A program made the position numbers and the translations under genes. Below are positions 35,113 to 43,731 of a DNA stretch of 64,000 nt, in pieces. The DNA lies in NCBI RefSeq assembly GCF_016522065.1, contig NZ_JAEHFV010000002.1, forward strand, positions 558,001 to 622,000. Direction: 5' to 3'. Under the pieces are notes generated by a model that saw nothing but the letters and a program-made list of their open reading frames with translations, searched no databases and was not told where the DNA came from. Position 1 is the stretch's first letter; every line of letters starts with the position of its first letter. This stretch comes from Flavobacterium agrisoli. Its GTDB lineage: Bacteria; Bacteroidota; Bacteroidia; Flavobacteriales; Flavobacteriaceae.

Positions 35113-36900
35113 TTACAAATACAACATCGGCAATAAAAACGACGCTAACACTAATAGAATAACCGATAAAATTCCGCCGATAATTAAAAAATGCTTGAAT
35201 TTATAGATGCCCATTCCGTAAATAATGGCATTGGTTTGATAACCCATTGGCGTATAAAAACTAAAATTGGCACCAAACATCACGGCGTAAATAAGGGGTT
35301 TTGGATTGAGTTGTAATTTAGCCGCAACCGCAATTACAATTGGCGTAATGATAATGGCCGTGGCATTGTTTGAAACAAATCCGCTCAAGAGCATCGTAAA
35401 AGCAAAAATGATGGAAATAGTAACCGATGTCGGCACCGATTTTAAGACGGCATACAAATGCCCGGCTAAGTAAACATCGGTACCTGTGTTGTGCATGGCA
35501 ATTCCGAGGGGAATCATTCCCGCTAATAAAAAAATCACCTGCCAATTGATACCCGAGTAGGCATCTTTAAGTTGCAAACTACCCGAAAACAAACACAAGC
35601 CCACGCCAATTAAACTACTTTTTAAAATAGAAAATGTATTGGTTGCCGATAAAACAATTACAACTAAAATGGCCAAAAAAGAGATCGCTTTTTTGTAGGT
35701 AGGAATATAAGGATTGGTGATAATAGTATTGGCAAAAAGCAAATTGTTGTTGTTGGCAATCTTTTTAATCTCGGTCAAATTTCCGGTTAAAAGCACACGA
35801 TTACCAGGAATAATGAATTTTTTAGAAAAAAACTTCTTGAAATAATTTCCGTTTTTGGGTCTGTTTTTATCGCTACTAATACCTTTTACATACACATTTT
35901 CGGGCAAGGTATTATTGAATTCTTCAATAGACATGTTGATGAATCTCGAATTGGGCAAAATAATGACTTCGTGGTATTCGTTGGTAAAATGTTCTTCGAC
36001 AACTTCTTGGTCGACACCCAATATATTAAGTCCCAAAGTTTCGGTTTTGGCAGTTAAATCTTCTATGGTCAAATCGAGCCAAAGAATGTCATTTTCTTGT
36101 AATATTTCCGATTTCAAATCGGTTTTCAAATGCCTTTTTCCACGCTGAATTTTGACCAATCGAATGTCATTTTCGTCCCAAATCTCCGTTTCATGTGGTT
36201 TTTTTCCAATCAGTTTAGATTCGGCTTTTATTTTTACCGCCGTGATATACCCATATTTCAAATGCAAATTAGCATCGGATTCTTTAGAACTTCGCGGCAA
36301 AAATCGTTTGGAAAGCCAATACACAATCGGTACCGAAATGAGTAAAAACAAAATTCCGGCAGTCGAAAATTCAAAAAAACCAAATCGTCCCAAGCCGCTT
36401 TTTCGCGAAATATCCGACACAATCAGGTTGGTGCTCGTTCCCATAAGCGTACAACTTCCGCCTAAAATACCCGAAAACGAAATGGGTAATAATACCTGAG
36501 CGCGATCTATTTTGCCCAATTTGTCGAGTTCGTTCACCAATTTGATAAAAATAATCACCACAGCGGTTGTGGCAATAAACGAAGAAAAAAAGCCAACCGT
36601 TATCATTAGTAACGGAAGAAAAATCCATATTGGCAGTTTTATAATGGGAATTATTTTTTGTGCCGCCCACGAAACGACACCGTTTTTTTCGAGACAAATA
36701 GCAATAATCATCAAGCATAAAATGGTCAAAACGGCATTGTCTGAAAACCCAGAAACGGCCTCTTCGGGAGTTACAATTCCGAACAAAAGCAAACTTAGTA
36801 GGATAAAAAAGGAAGTTTTATCCACCGTAAATTTTTCGCTTACAAATAAAGCAAAAGCAACAATTAAAATTCCGATTACGGTGGCTATGGCAACTGTCAT
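35113..36900 (-). CDS. SLC13 family anion permease with two TrkA-C domains
   Basis: A 595-residue inner-membrane transporter of the DASS/SLC13 type. About eleven hydrophobic segments are split by a cytosolic pair of RCK_C (TrkA-C) domains at about 205-385. The motifs MGTSTNLIVSDI and the C-terminal SNNATAIIITPIVIAVA match the family. Substrates in relatives are sulfate, dicarboxylates or other anions; nothing here decides. It is convergent with the pelA gene and divergent from the next gene. Confidence 0.92.
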   Translation of the reverse strand: MTVAIATVIGILIVAFALFVSEKFTVDKTSFFILLSLLLFGIVTPEEAVSGFSDNAVLTILCLMIIAICLEKNGVVSWAAQKIIPIIKLPIWIFLPLLMITVGFFSSFIATTAVVIIFIKLVNELDKLGKIDRAQVLLPISFSGILGGSCTLMGTSTNLIVSDISRKSGLGRFGFFEFSTAGILFLLISVPIVYWLSKRFLPRSSKESDANLHLKYGYITAVKIKAESKLIGKKPHETEIWDENDIRLVKIQRGKRHLKTDLKSEILQENDILWLDLTIEDLTAKTETLGLNILGVDQEVVEEHFTNEYHEVIILPNSRFINMSIEEFNNTLPENVYVKGISSDKNRPKNGNYFKKFFSKKFIIPGNRVLLTGNLTEIKKIANNNNLLFANTIITNPYIPTYKKAISFLAILVVIVLSATNTFSILKSSLIGVGLCLFSGSLQLKDAYSGINWQVIFLLAGMIPLGIAMHNTGTDVYLAGHLYAVLKSVPTSVTISIIFAFTMLLSGFVSNNATAIIITPIVIAVAAKLQLNPKPLIYAVMFGANFSFYTPMGYQTNAIIYGMGIYKFKHFLIIGGILSVILLVLASFLLPMLYL

Positions 36901-36997
36901 GATTTCAAGGGTTAAAAGATTAAAAGTATCGTTTAATCAGTTCTTTAAAGTTATACAATTTTGGGCAGTTGTTATAATCTTAAAGGATATGAAAAAC

Positions 36998-37027
36998 TTG
37001 TTTTATAATTTGATGCGTTTAATTTTG
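36998..37027 (+). promoter_or_regulatory. Candidate promoter for the lipoprotein at 37108
   Basis: TTG at 36998-37000 and TAATTTTG at 37020-37027 are separated by 19 bp, which is the spacing of the Bacteroidota -33/-7 promoter. The start codon lies 80 bp downstream. Confidence 0.55.
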
Positions 37028-37107
37028 TAAAAAAAAACATATTTTTTAGTCTTTTCCACGCAACCATTAAACTAAAAAACACTCTTGTTATTAAAAACCA
37101 TCATAAT

Positions 37108-37623
37108 ATGAAAACCAAAATCTTTTTTATAGCGTTGTTAAGTGCAATGTGCTTGTCCTGTGATTCCGATGAAATGAAGTACGAATCTCAATTTGAAAAA
37201 AGCTTTCAAGAATGGCAAAAATTTAAAACGAGTGCTGATAATTCGTATGCATACACAGTAACACAAGGAAGTTGGGTTGGGATTACATCCGAAACTACAC
37301 TTGTAATTTCAGGAGGGAAAATAGTGCAAAGGGAATTTATTTTGAGACAAATCAACTATGATACTAATGGAGCGCTAGAAATTATAGAGGAATGGACAGA
37401 AGACGAAGCCAATTTAGGCTCGCATAAACGAGGAGCGGATTTGCTCACTTTAGATGAGGTTTACCATAAAGCACAAACCGATTGGTTGTTGAAAAGAGAA
37501 GGTGCTGACACCTATTTTCAAACAAAAAACAACGGACTTATTTCGTCTTGCGGGTATTCGTATCAAAAATGTGCCGATGATTGTTTTGTAGGCATCAACA
37601 TTACAAATATTACTTCTTTGTGA
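37108..37623 (+). CDS. Hypothetical lipoprotein
   Basis: A 171-residue lipoprotein (lipobox MCLSC, Cys at about 18), so it is anchored in the envelope. The body shows FQEWQKFKTSADNSYAYTV and a Cys-rich C-terminus (SSCGYSYQKCADDC, three Cys) that may form disulfides. The general layout recalls DUF6174-like small lipoproteins, but I would not assign it firmly. Single gene with a good promoter. Confidence 0.75.
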   Translation: MKTKIFFIALLSAMCLSCDSDEMKYESQFEKSFQEWQKFKTSADNSYAYTVTQGSWVGITSETTLVISGGKIVQREFILRQINYDTNGALEIIEEWTEDEANLGSHKRGADLLTLDEVYHKAQTDWLLKREGADTYFQTKNNGLISSCGYSYQKCADDCFVGINITNITSL

Positions 37624-37765
37624 TAGTAAAAAAAATAAATGAAATGTATTTGGGGTATTAATTTACCCTTTTTTTATGGCTAACATTTTGTAAATTTGAA
37701 TTGAGATGGGGTTCGGTCATTTTGAAAAAATGATGCGACTCAAATTAATAATTTAAAGATAAGAA

Positions 37766-38140
37766 ATGGATACAGAGCCAATTTTTACTACCCTGTTTGA
37801 AAATCCGTTAAACAATATTACCCTTTTAGGCGGATTCGTATTTATGATTATGGGCTACATTATGTATGTATTTCCGCCTAAAAAAATCAATTCTTTATAC
37901 GGATACAGGACTAAAAGATCCATGGAAAATCAGGAAAAATGGGACTTCGCCCAAATCTATTCGTCAAAAGAAATGATGAAATGGGGTTTTGTACTCGCCT
38001 GTGGTTTTTTATTGAGTTTCATTACCCATTTTGATAACACGATTAATATGAATATAGGTTTAGGGCTTATGTTTGTAACGGTTTTTATTCTTTTTTGGAG
38101 AGTAGAAAAAGCTATTAAAAACCAATTTGAAGCGAGTTAA
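37766..38140 (+). CDS. SdpI family small membrane protein
   Basis: A 124-residue protein with three hydrophobic segments. The motif PPKKINSLYGYRTKRSMENQEKWD is the SdpI signature (NxxYGYRT, then W). In Bacillus SdpI gives immunity to the SdpC toxin; in this lineage it is common without a toxin, and none is seen here. The role is therefore unknown. Confidence 0.85.
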   Translation: MDTEPIFTTLFENPLNNITLLGGFVFMIMGYIMYVFPPKKINSLYGYRTKRSMENQEKWDFAQIYSSKEMMKWGFVLACGFLLSFITHFDNTINMNIGLGLMFVTVFILFWRVEKAIKNQFEAS

Positions 38141-38607
38141 AATCGATTCTTCGGTAATGGCATCTTATTGATTTTGTTTAGAGTTCATTATCTAAAATGA
38201 GTGTTAATCAAAATAAGAAACTTCGCTAAGTTTTCATTAATTCGAAATGAAATCCATCCCATTTAAGCATTACCAAATACTAATATTTTCAGCTCTTCTT
38301 CATATTTGTAACCGTTTGTAATTGGATACTGTTTTTTGTATATTTGAGAGATTACTGACTTTTCAAATAGATGGCCGATTAGTACAACATTTTGTAACTA
38401 GTTAAACCCTCCACAAGTATTGGAATTTAATAAAATCTACTATTGAAGGGAATATTCTCGATTTAAGTCAGCAATCACCAATTGGAATAATATAAAAAAC
38501 AGCAAAAAAGAATTCAGAATATTTCGAACCTAAAATTGCCATGATACTTTATCATACAAAAGCAAAATACGATTTGTTTAGGTTGAAGGATAACTTATAA
38601 AACGACT
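38141..38607. other. Long non-coding gap with a possible gene remnant
   Basis: There is no intact gene in this 467-bp stretch. One plus-strand frame from about 38371 to 38600 reads amino-acid-like (for example HKYWNLIKSTIEGNILDLS, later FEPKIAMILYHTKAKYDLF) but is broken by in-frame stops. It may be the decayed end of a gene that I do not recognise. No repeat or RNA fold stands out. Confidence 0.35.
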
Positions 38608-40137
38608 ATGCAAAAAGAAATAAATAAAGTAGAGTTACGCAACTTGGCTTTTGAAGACTATAAACAACTCAAAAATTCCATGATTAAGTCGTATCCAGAA
38701 ATGGCCGATTCGTATTGGAAACCCGACGAAATTGAGAAATTATTAGCTATTTTTCCCGAAGGACAATTGGTGATTTTAGTGGATGATGTAGTGGTGGGTT
38801 CGGCTTTGTCGTTGATTGTAGACGAAAAACGCATCGATAAAAAACATACCTATTTGGAGATTTTAGGTAATTATACCTTTTCTACTCACAATCCAGAGGG
38901 TGATGTTTTATACGGAATAGATGTGTTTATTCATCCCGATTATCGTGGTTTGCGCTTGGGTCGCCGTTTGTATGATGCGCGAAAAGAGTTGTGCGAACAA
39001 TTGAATTTAAAATCGATTGTGTTTGCCGGACGCATTCCGAATTACGGACAATATGCTAAAAAATGGTCGCCCAAAAAATACATCGAAAAAGTAAAACACA
39101 AAGAACTGCACGATCCGGTTTTATCGTTTCAATTGAGCAATGATTTTCATGTATTGCGCGTTATTAAAAATTACCTCGAAGGCGATGAAGATTCTAAAGA
39201 ATTTGCCGTTTTGTTGGAGTGGAATAATATTTATTATGACGAAAGCCCCAAATTAATCAACCTTGATAAAAGCGTAATTCGATTGGGATTGATTCAATGG
39301 CAAATGCGTTCTTTAAGCAATATTGAAGCGTTATTTGAGCAGTCTGAGTTTTTTATTGATGTGGTTTCGGGTTATAACAGCGATTTTGCCTTGTTTCCCG
39401 AATTATTTATTGCACCTTTAATGGCCGATTATAATCATTTAACAGAGGCAGAAGCCATTCGTGAATTGGCTCGATATACCGATTCTATTCGAAAAAAATT
39501 CCAAGAATTTGCTATTTCATACAACATTAATATCATTACCGGAAGCATGCCGCTTTTAGAAAATGGTAATTTATATAACGTAGGCTTTTTGTGCAAACGC
39601 GACGGAACTTCGGAAATGTACACCAAAATACACGTTACCCCCAACGAAGTACACCATTGGGGAATGAAAGGAGGTTCGGAAATTAAAACCTTTGATACCG
39701 ACTGCGGAAAAATTGGAATTATGATTTGTTATGATGTAGAATTTCCAGAATTGTCTCGTATCATGGCTAACGAAGGAATGAATATTTTGTTTGTACCTTT
39801 TTTAACCGACACTCAAAATGCCTATACCCGTGTTAAACATTGCTCGCAAGCCCGTGCCATCGAAAACGAATGTTATGTGGCTATTGCCGGATGTGTGGGT
39901 AATTTACCAAAAGTTAACAACATGGATATTCAGTACGCACAAGCGGCTGTGTTTACTCCTTCGGATTTTGCTTTTCCGAGTAACGGAATCAAAGCCGAAG
40001 CCACTCCTAATACCGAAATGACGTTAATTGTAGATGTTAATTTGGATTTGCTGAAAGAATTGCACGAACACGGAAGCGTACGTATTTTAAAAGACAGAAG
40101 AACCGATTTGTACGATATCAAAAAGATTGAAAAATGA
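38608..40137 (+). CDS. GNAT acetyltransferase fused to nitrilase-type carbon-nitrogen hydrolase
   Basis: A 509-residue two-domain cytosolic enzyme. Residues 8-200 form a GNAT domain, with the acetyl-CoA loop in IHPDYRGLRLGRRLYDAR. Residues 223-500 form a nitrilase-superfamily amidase with the Glu-Lys-Cys triad intact: Glu265 in LFPELF, Lys340 in YTKIHVTP and Cys374 in MICYDVEFP. The fusion is known in bacteria but its substrate is not. It overlaps the next gene by 4 bp. Confidence 0.9.
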   Translation: MQKEINKVELRNLAFEDYKQLKNSMIKSYPEMADSYWKPDEIEKLLAIFPEGQLVILVDDVVVGSALSLIVDEKRIDKKHTYLEILGNYTFSTHNPEGDVLYGIDVFIHPDYRGLRLGRRLYDARKELCEQLNLKSIVFAGRIPNYGQYAKKWSPKKYIEKVKHKELHDPVLSFQLSNDFHVLRVIKNYLEGDEDSKEFAVLLEWNNIYYDESPKLINLDKSVIRLGLIQWQMRSLSNIEALFEQSEFFIDVVSGYNSDFALFPELFIAPLMADYNHLTEAEAIRELARYTDSIRKKFQEFAISYNINIITGSMPLLENGNLYNVGFLCKRDGTSEMYTKIHVTPNEVHHWGMKGGSEIKTFDTDCGKIGIMICYDVEFPELSRIMANEGMNILFVPFLTDTQNAYTRVKHCSQARAIENECYVAIAGCVGNLPKVNNMDIQYAQAAVFTPSDFAFPSNGIKAEATPNTEMTLIVDVNLDLLKELHEHGSVRILKDRRTDLYDIKKIEK

Positions 40138-40481
40138 AAGCTTGCTTAGAATGTGGCGAAAAAATAGTTGGTCGCGAAGATAAAAAGTTTTGTTCGGATT
40201 GTTGTCGGAATGCTTACAACAATAAAATGAACAAAGACAGCACTAATTTTATGCGTAATATTAATAATAAACTGCGTAAAAATTACCGCATTTTGTCTGA
40301 GTTGAACGCCGATGGTAAAGGAAAAACAAGTCGTGACAAACTCTTGAGCAAAGGTTTTGATTTTGATTTTTTTACCAACATTTTGCGAACTAAAACGGGC
40401 AATACGTATTATTTTTTATACGATCAAGGCTATCGGTTGTTAGAAAATGATTATTACATGCTTGTTAAAAAAGAAATTTAG
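40134..40481 (+). CDS. Small zinc-ribbon protein of unknown function
   Basis: A 115-residue basic protein. The N-terminal zinc ribbon has CxxC at 4-7 and CxxC at 20-23 (plus Cys24), like the short DUF2116-type ribbons. The rest (RNINNKLRKNYRILSEL, later YYFLYDQGYRLLENDYYMLV) may be a small alpha/beta domain. The start overlaps the fusion-enzyme stop by 4 bp, so it is translated with it. A DNA, RNA or protein-binding role is possible but not shown. Confidence 0.8.
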   Translation: MKACLECGEKIVGREDKKFCSDCCRNAYNNKMNKDSTNFMRNINNKLRKNYRILSELNADGKGKTSRDKLLSKGFDFDFFTNILRTKTGNTYYFLYDQGYRLLENDYYMLVKKEI

Positions 40482-40495
40482 CCTCGAATAGTACT

Positions 40496-42895
40496 ATGAA
40501 AAATAATTTTTCTTCCTCCATCGCTATAGCTTTTATTTTAGGTGTTTTAGGTTTATTCTATCTAACCATTATGCCTCGTTGGGATTCTAAAAGTCACGAA
40601 GCACTTGCTGAGTTTTCAACCGATCGCGCTATGGAGCATATTCAAAATATTGCCCAAAAACCGCATTACGTAGGCTCTTCTAATCACGATGTGGTGGCCA
40701 AATACATTCAATCCGAATTAACCGAATTGGGTTTAGAAACCCATATTCAAGAAGGATATACCATGAGCGATTGGGGCAATTTGGTAAAGTCTAAAAACAT
40801 TATGGCCCGAATTAAAGGAACGCAAAATTCTAAAGCGTTGGTTTTATTATCGCATTATGATAGCGCACCTCATTCGATGTCAAAAGGGGCGAGCGATGAT
40901 GCTTCGGGAGTGGCCACTATTTTAGAAGGTGTTCGAGCTTTTATTTACGACAAACAACCGCATAAAAACGATATTATTATTTTATTTACCGATGCCGAAG
41001 AATTAGGTTTAAACGGAGCGGCACTTTTTGTAACCGAGCATCAATGGGCAAAAGAAGTGGGGTTAGTTATTAATTTTGAGGCACGAGGTTCGGCTGGACC
41101 GAGTTATATGTTGATGGAAACCACTAAGGGAAATGAAGCGATGGTGGCTAGTTTTCAGGCTGCCGGGGTTAAATATCCCGTTTCGAATTCGTTGATGTAT
41201 AGTGTATACAAAATGTTGCCCAATGATACCGACTTAACGGTTTTTAGAGAACAAGGTAATATTCAAGGATTTAATTTTGCTTTTATTGACGGGCATTACA
41301 ATTACCACACCCAACAAGATGATATCCAACACATCGATCCAAATTCGGTTACACACCAAGGAACGTATTTAATGCCGTTACTGCGTTATTTTGCCAATAC
41401 CAATTTAACGAAATTACAAACCAATCAGGATGAGGTGTATTTTTCAATTCCATTTGCATTTATCCATTATCCATTTGCATGGGTTTTGCCCATGACTTTA
41501 ATAGCTGCGGGACTTTTGTTATTGGTTTTACTGTTGGGTTTTGCCAAGCGCATTTTTGTAATGAAAGAAATTCTAAAAGGCTTTATTCCTTTTTTAGGAT
41601 CGACGATTATGGTAGGTTTGGTTACCATGATGGCCTGGAAACTTTTAACTTTTCTCTATCCGCAATACAACGATTTTTTAAACGGATTTACATATAATGG
41701 TCATGCTTATATGGCGGCTTTTGTAATGTTAAGTTTGGCTATTTGTTTTGCCTTTTACCATTATTTTTCGGATGTAAAATGGACAATGAACCATTATGTA
41801 GCGCCTTTGTTGGTTTGGATTGTCCTCAATGCCATTTTGGCAAATGTATTGCCAGGAGCCGGATTTTTGATTATTCCCGTTTATTTCGGATTAATTTTGT
41901 TGGCGTTTTTTGCTCTTTTTCAGGGTAATTCGCTATTTCTTAATTTAATATTTAGCTTACCCGCATTATTGATTATTGTGCCTTTTATTCAAATGTTTCC
42001 AATTGGATTGGGGTTAAAAATCATGTTTGGAAGTGCAATTTTAACGGCTTTAACCTTTGGTTTAATATTGCCTATTTTTGGGAGTTTCGAAAAAAAGGGC
42101 GCTTGGACTATGGGCTTTTTTATAGTAGCAATTGGCTGTTTTGTTTTGGCACACCTTCAATCGGGTTATGAGGCCGGAAAAGCCAAATCAAATAGTTTAT
42201 TGTATGTGTACAATGCCGATACCGGAATTGCCAAATGGGCTACTTATGATGTTAATTTAGACGAATGGACTCAAAAATATTTAGGGCAAAATCCAGAAAA
42301 GGCAACCGATTTAAACCTTTTTCCTTTCTTTAGTAAATACAATACACGTTTTACGTATGCTCGTGATGCCGAAAAGAAGACACTTTTGGCGCCGTCCATA
42401 TTCTTTCTGAAAGACACCATTCGAGGCAATCGCCGTTATTTGAAAATTAAAATTGTCCCAAACCGCAAGGTAAATCGATATGATATTTTTGCCAATCCGA
42501 AAATGACATTCCATCATTTTAAAGCAAATGGGGTTTCCTCTTTAAATCAAAAAGGAATAGTTTTAGAGCGAAAAGGAAAAAAAATAGTGAGTTATTATGT
42601 CGCAAACAACGAACCATTGGAAATGGAATTTGATATTGAAAAAAACACCATTTTTGATATGGATTTAGTCGAAAGTTCTTTCGATTTGCTTTCGAATCCG
42701 TTGTTTTCAATCGAAAAAAGAGCCGATTGGATGATGCCAACGCCTTTTGTGTTGAATGATGCGGTAGTCATTAAGCAAAAAATAAAAACACGGCCTGTTG
42801 AAAATGATCCTACTCGCGTTTATATCCTAAACACTGTTCCTGTTGATAGTACCGCAACCGACAGTATTTTGATTCCGCCAATAAACACACCATGA
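40496..42895 (+). CDS. Membrane M28 family zinc aminopeptidase
   Basis: A 799-residue membrane peptidase. An N-terminal helix (about 8-28) precedes an M28 catalytic domain (about 45-305). Metal ligands are visible in LLSHYDSAPHS (His120), GASDDASG (Asp134/135), DAEELGL (Glu168/169) and DGHYNYHTQQDD. About eight transmembrane helices (310-565) and an extra C-terminal domain (about 590-790) follow, a layout like yeast vacuolar Pff1. The active site probably faces the periplasm. It overlaps the next gene by 4 bp. Confidence 0.93.
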   Translation: MKNNFSSSIAIAFILGVLGLFYLTIMPRWDSKSHEALAEFSTDRAMEHIQNIAQKPHYVGSSNHDVVAKYIQSELTELGLETHIQEGYTMSDWGNLVKSKNIMARIKGTQNSKALVLLSHYDSAPHSMSKGASDDASGVATILEGVRAFIYDKQPHKNDIIILFTDAEELGLNGAALFVTEHQWAKEVGLVINFEARGSAGPSYMLMETTKGNEAMVASFQAAGVKYPVSNSLMYSVYKMLPNDTDLTVFREQGNIQGFNFAFIDGHYNYHTQQDDIQHIDPNSVTHQGTYLMPLLRYFANTNLTKLQTNQDEVYFSIPFAFIHYPFAWVLPMTLIAAGLLLLVLLLGFAKRIFVMKEILKGFIPFLGSTIMVGLVTMMAWKLLTFLYPQYNDFLNGFTYNGHAYMAAFVMLSLAICFAFYHYFSDVKWTMNHYVAPLLVWIVLNAILANVLPGAGFLIIPVYFGLILLAFFALFQGNSLFLNLIFSLPALLIIVPFIQMFPIGLGLKIMFGSAILTALTFGLILPIFGSFEKKGAWTMGFFIVAIGCFVLAHLQSGYEAGKAKSNSLLYVYNADTGIAKWATYDVNLDEWTQKYLGQNPEKATDLNLFPFFSKYNTRFTYARDAEKKTLLAPSIFFLKDTIRGNRRYLKIKIVPNRKVNRYDIFANPKMTFHHFKANGVSSLNQKGIVLERKGKKIVSYYVANNEPLEMEFDIEKNTIFDMDLVESSFDLLSNPLFSIEKRADWMMPTPFVLNDAVVIKQKIKTRPVENDPTRVYILNTVPVDSTATDSILIPPINTP

Positions 42896-43695
42896 AAAAA
42901 CAAATTAGTATTTTAGGATGTGGTTGGCTAGGATTACCACTAGGTAAAATGTTACTTGAAAAAAAATATCAGGTAAATGGAAGTACCACCTCATCTGAGA
43001 AATTAGAAATTTTAGAAAAAGAAGGAATAAAATCTTTTTTAATTCAGTTAGAAGAAGGTAAAAAACCCAAAGGAATGACTGCTTTTTTAAAAGGAAGTCA
43101 AGCCCTCATTATAGCCATTCCACCTCGATTGCGAGCCGAAAAAGCTGAAAGTTTTACCAATAAAATCAAAGGAATAATTCCTCAGATAGAAAAATCAAAA
43201 ATAGAAAACGTCCTTTTTATCAGTTCTACTTCGGTTTACGGAAAATCGATAGAAGGATTGATTACCGAAAAAAGTCCGCTGGAACCCGATACCGAAAGTG
43301 GCAAACAAATGCTTGAAGTAGAAGCATTACTTCAAAAAAACAACCATTTTGCAACTACGGTTTTGCGATTTGGTGGTTTAATAGGGCCCGATCGAAATCC
43401 GGTAACTATTTTGGCTACAAAGCAAAATACCGATGCTGATGCACCAATAAATCTAATTCATTTAGACGATTGTTTGGGAATTATTGATGAGGTTATAACC
43501 CAGCAATGTTGGGGCGAAACTTTTAACGCAGTAGCGCCAAATCATCCTACTCGTAAATCGTTTTATACGCAGCAAGCGAAGGAATTAAAAGTCAAAGTTC
43601 CGAAGTTTCTCAAGAAAAAATCAATGGCTTATAAAACCATTTCGAGTACTCGTTTGGAACATATCTTAGATTATGAATTTAAGTTTAAAATGTAA
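42892..43695 (+). CDS. NAD(P)-dependent epimerase/dehydratase-like protein (YeeZ type)
   Basis: A 267-residue SDR-superfamily protein. The N-terminal ILGCGWLGLPLGKMLLEK is a dinucleotide-binding turn (GxGxxG-like). Then come VLFISSTSVYG with the catalytic Ser/Tyr region and RFGGLIGPDRNP. It resembles the YeeZ family, whose substrate is unknown. It is the last gene of the four-gene operon, ending at a strong bidirectional terminator. Confidence 0.87.
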   Translation: MKKQISILGCGWLGLPLGKMLLEKKYQVNGSTTSSEKLEILEKEGIKSFLIQLEEGKKPKGMTAFLKGSQALIIAIPPRLRAEKAESFTNKIKGIIPQIEKSKIENVLFISSTSVYGKSIEGLITEKSPLEPDTESGKQMLEVEALLQKNNHFATTVLRFGGLIGPDRNPVTILATKQNTDADAPINLIHLDDCLGIIDEVITQQCWGETFNAVAPNHPTRKSFYTQQAKELKVKVPKFLKKKSMAYKTISSTRLEHILDYEFKFKM

Positions 43696-43696
43696 A

Positions 43697-43726
43697 AAAA
43701 TCGTCCCAACATTGTGGGACGATTTT
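43697..43726. terminator. Bidirectional terminator between epimerase and M13 peptidase
   Basis: A perfect 12-bp stem (43697-43708 with 43715-43726) with a 6-base loop, A-rich on the left and T-rich on the right, lies between two convergent genes. Confidence 0.88.
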
Positions 43727-43731
43727 GATTA

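Noticed and set aside
36512..37030. Plus-strand open frame of 172 codons opposite the SLC13 permease
   Set aside because: It lies antisense to a well-supported membrane protein gene and shows no domain. Hydrophobic genes often leave long open antisense frames.
37766..38140. SdpI-family gene as part of a toxin-immunity system
   Set aside because: No SdpC-like toxin or SdpAB maturation gene is nearby, and SdpI proteins are common alone in this lineage.
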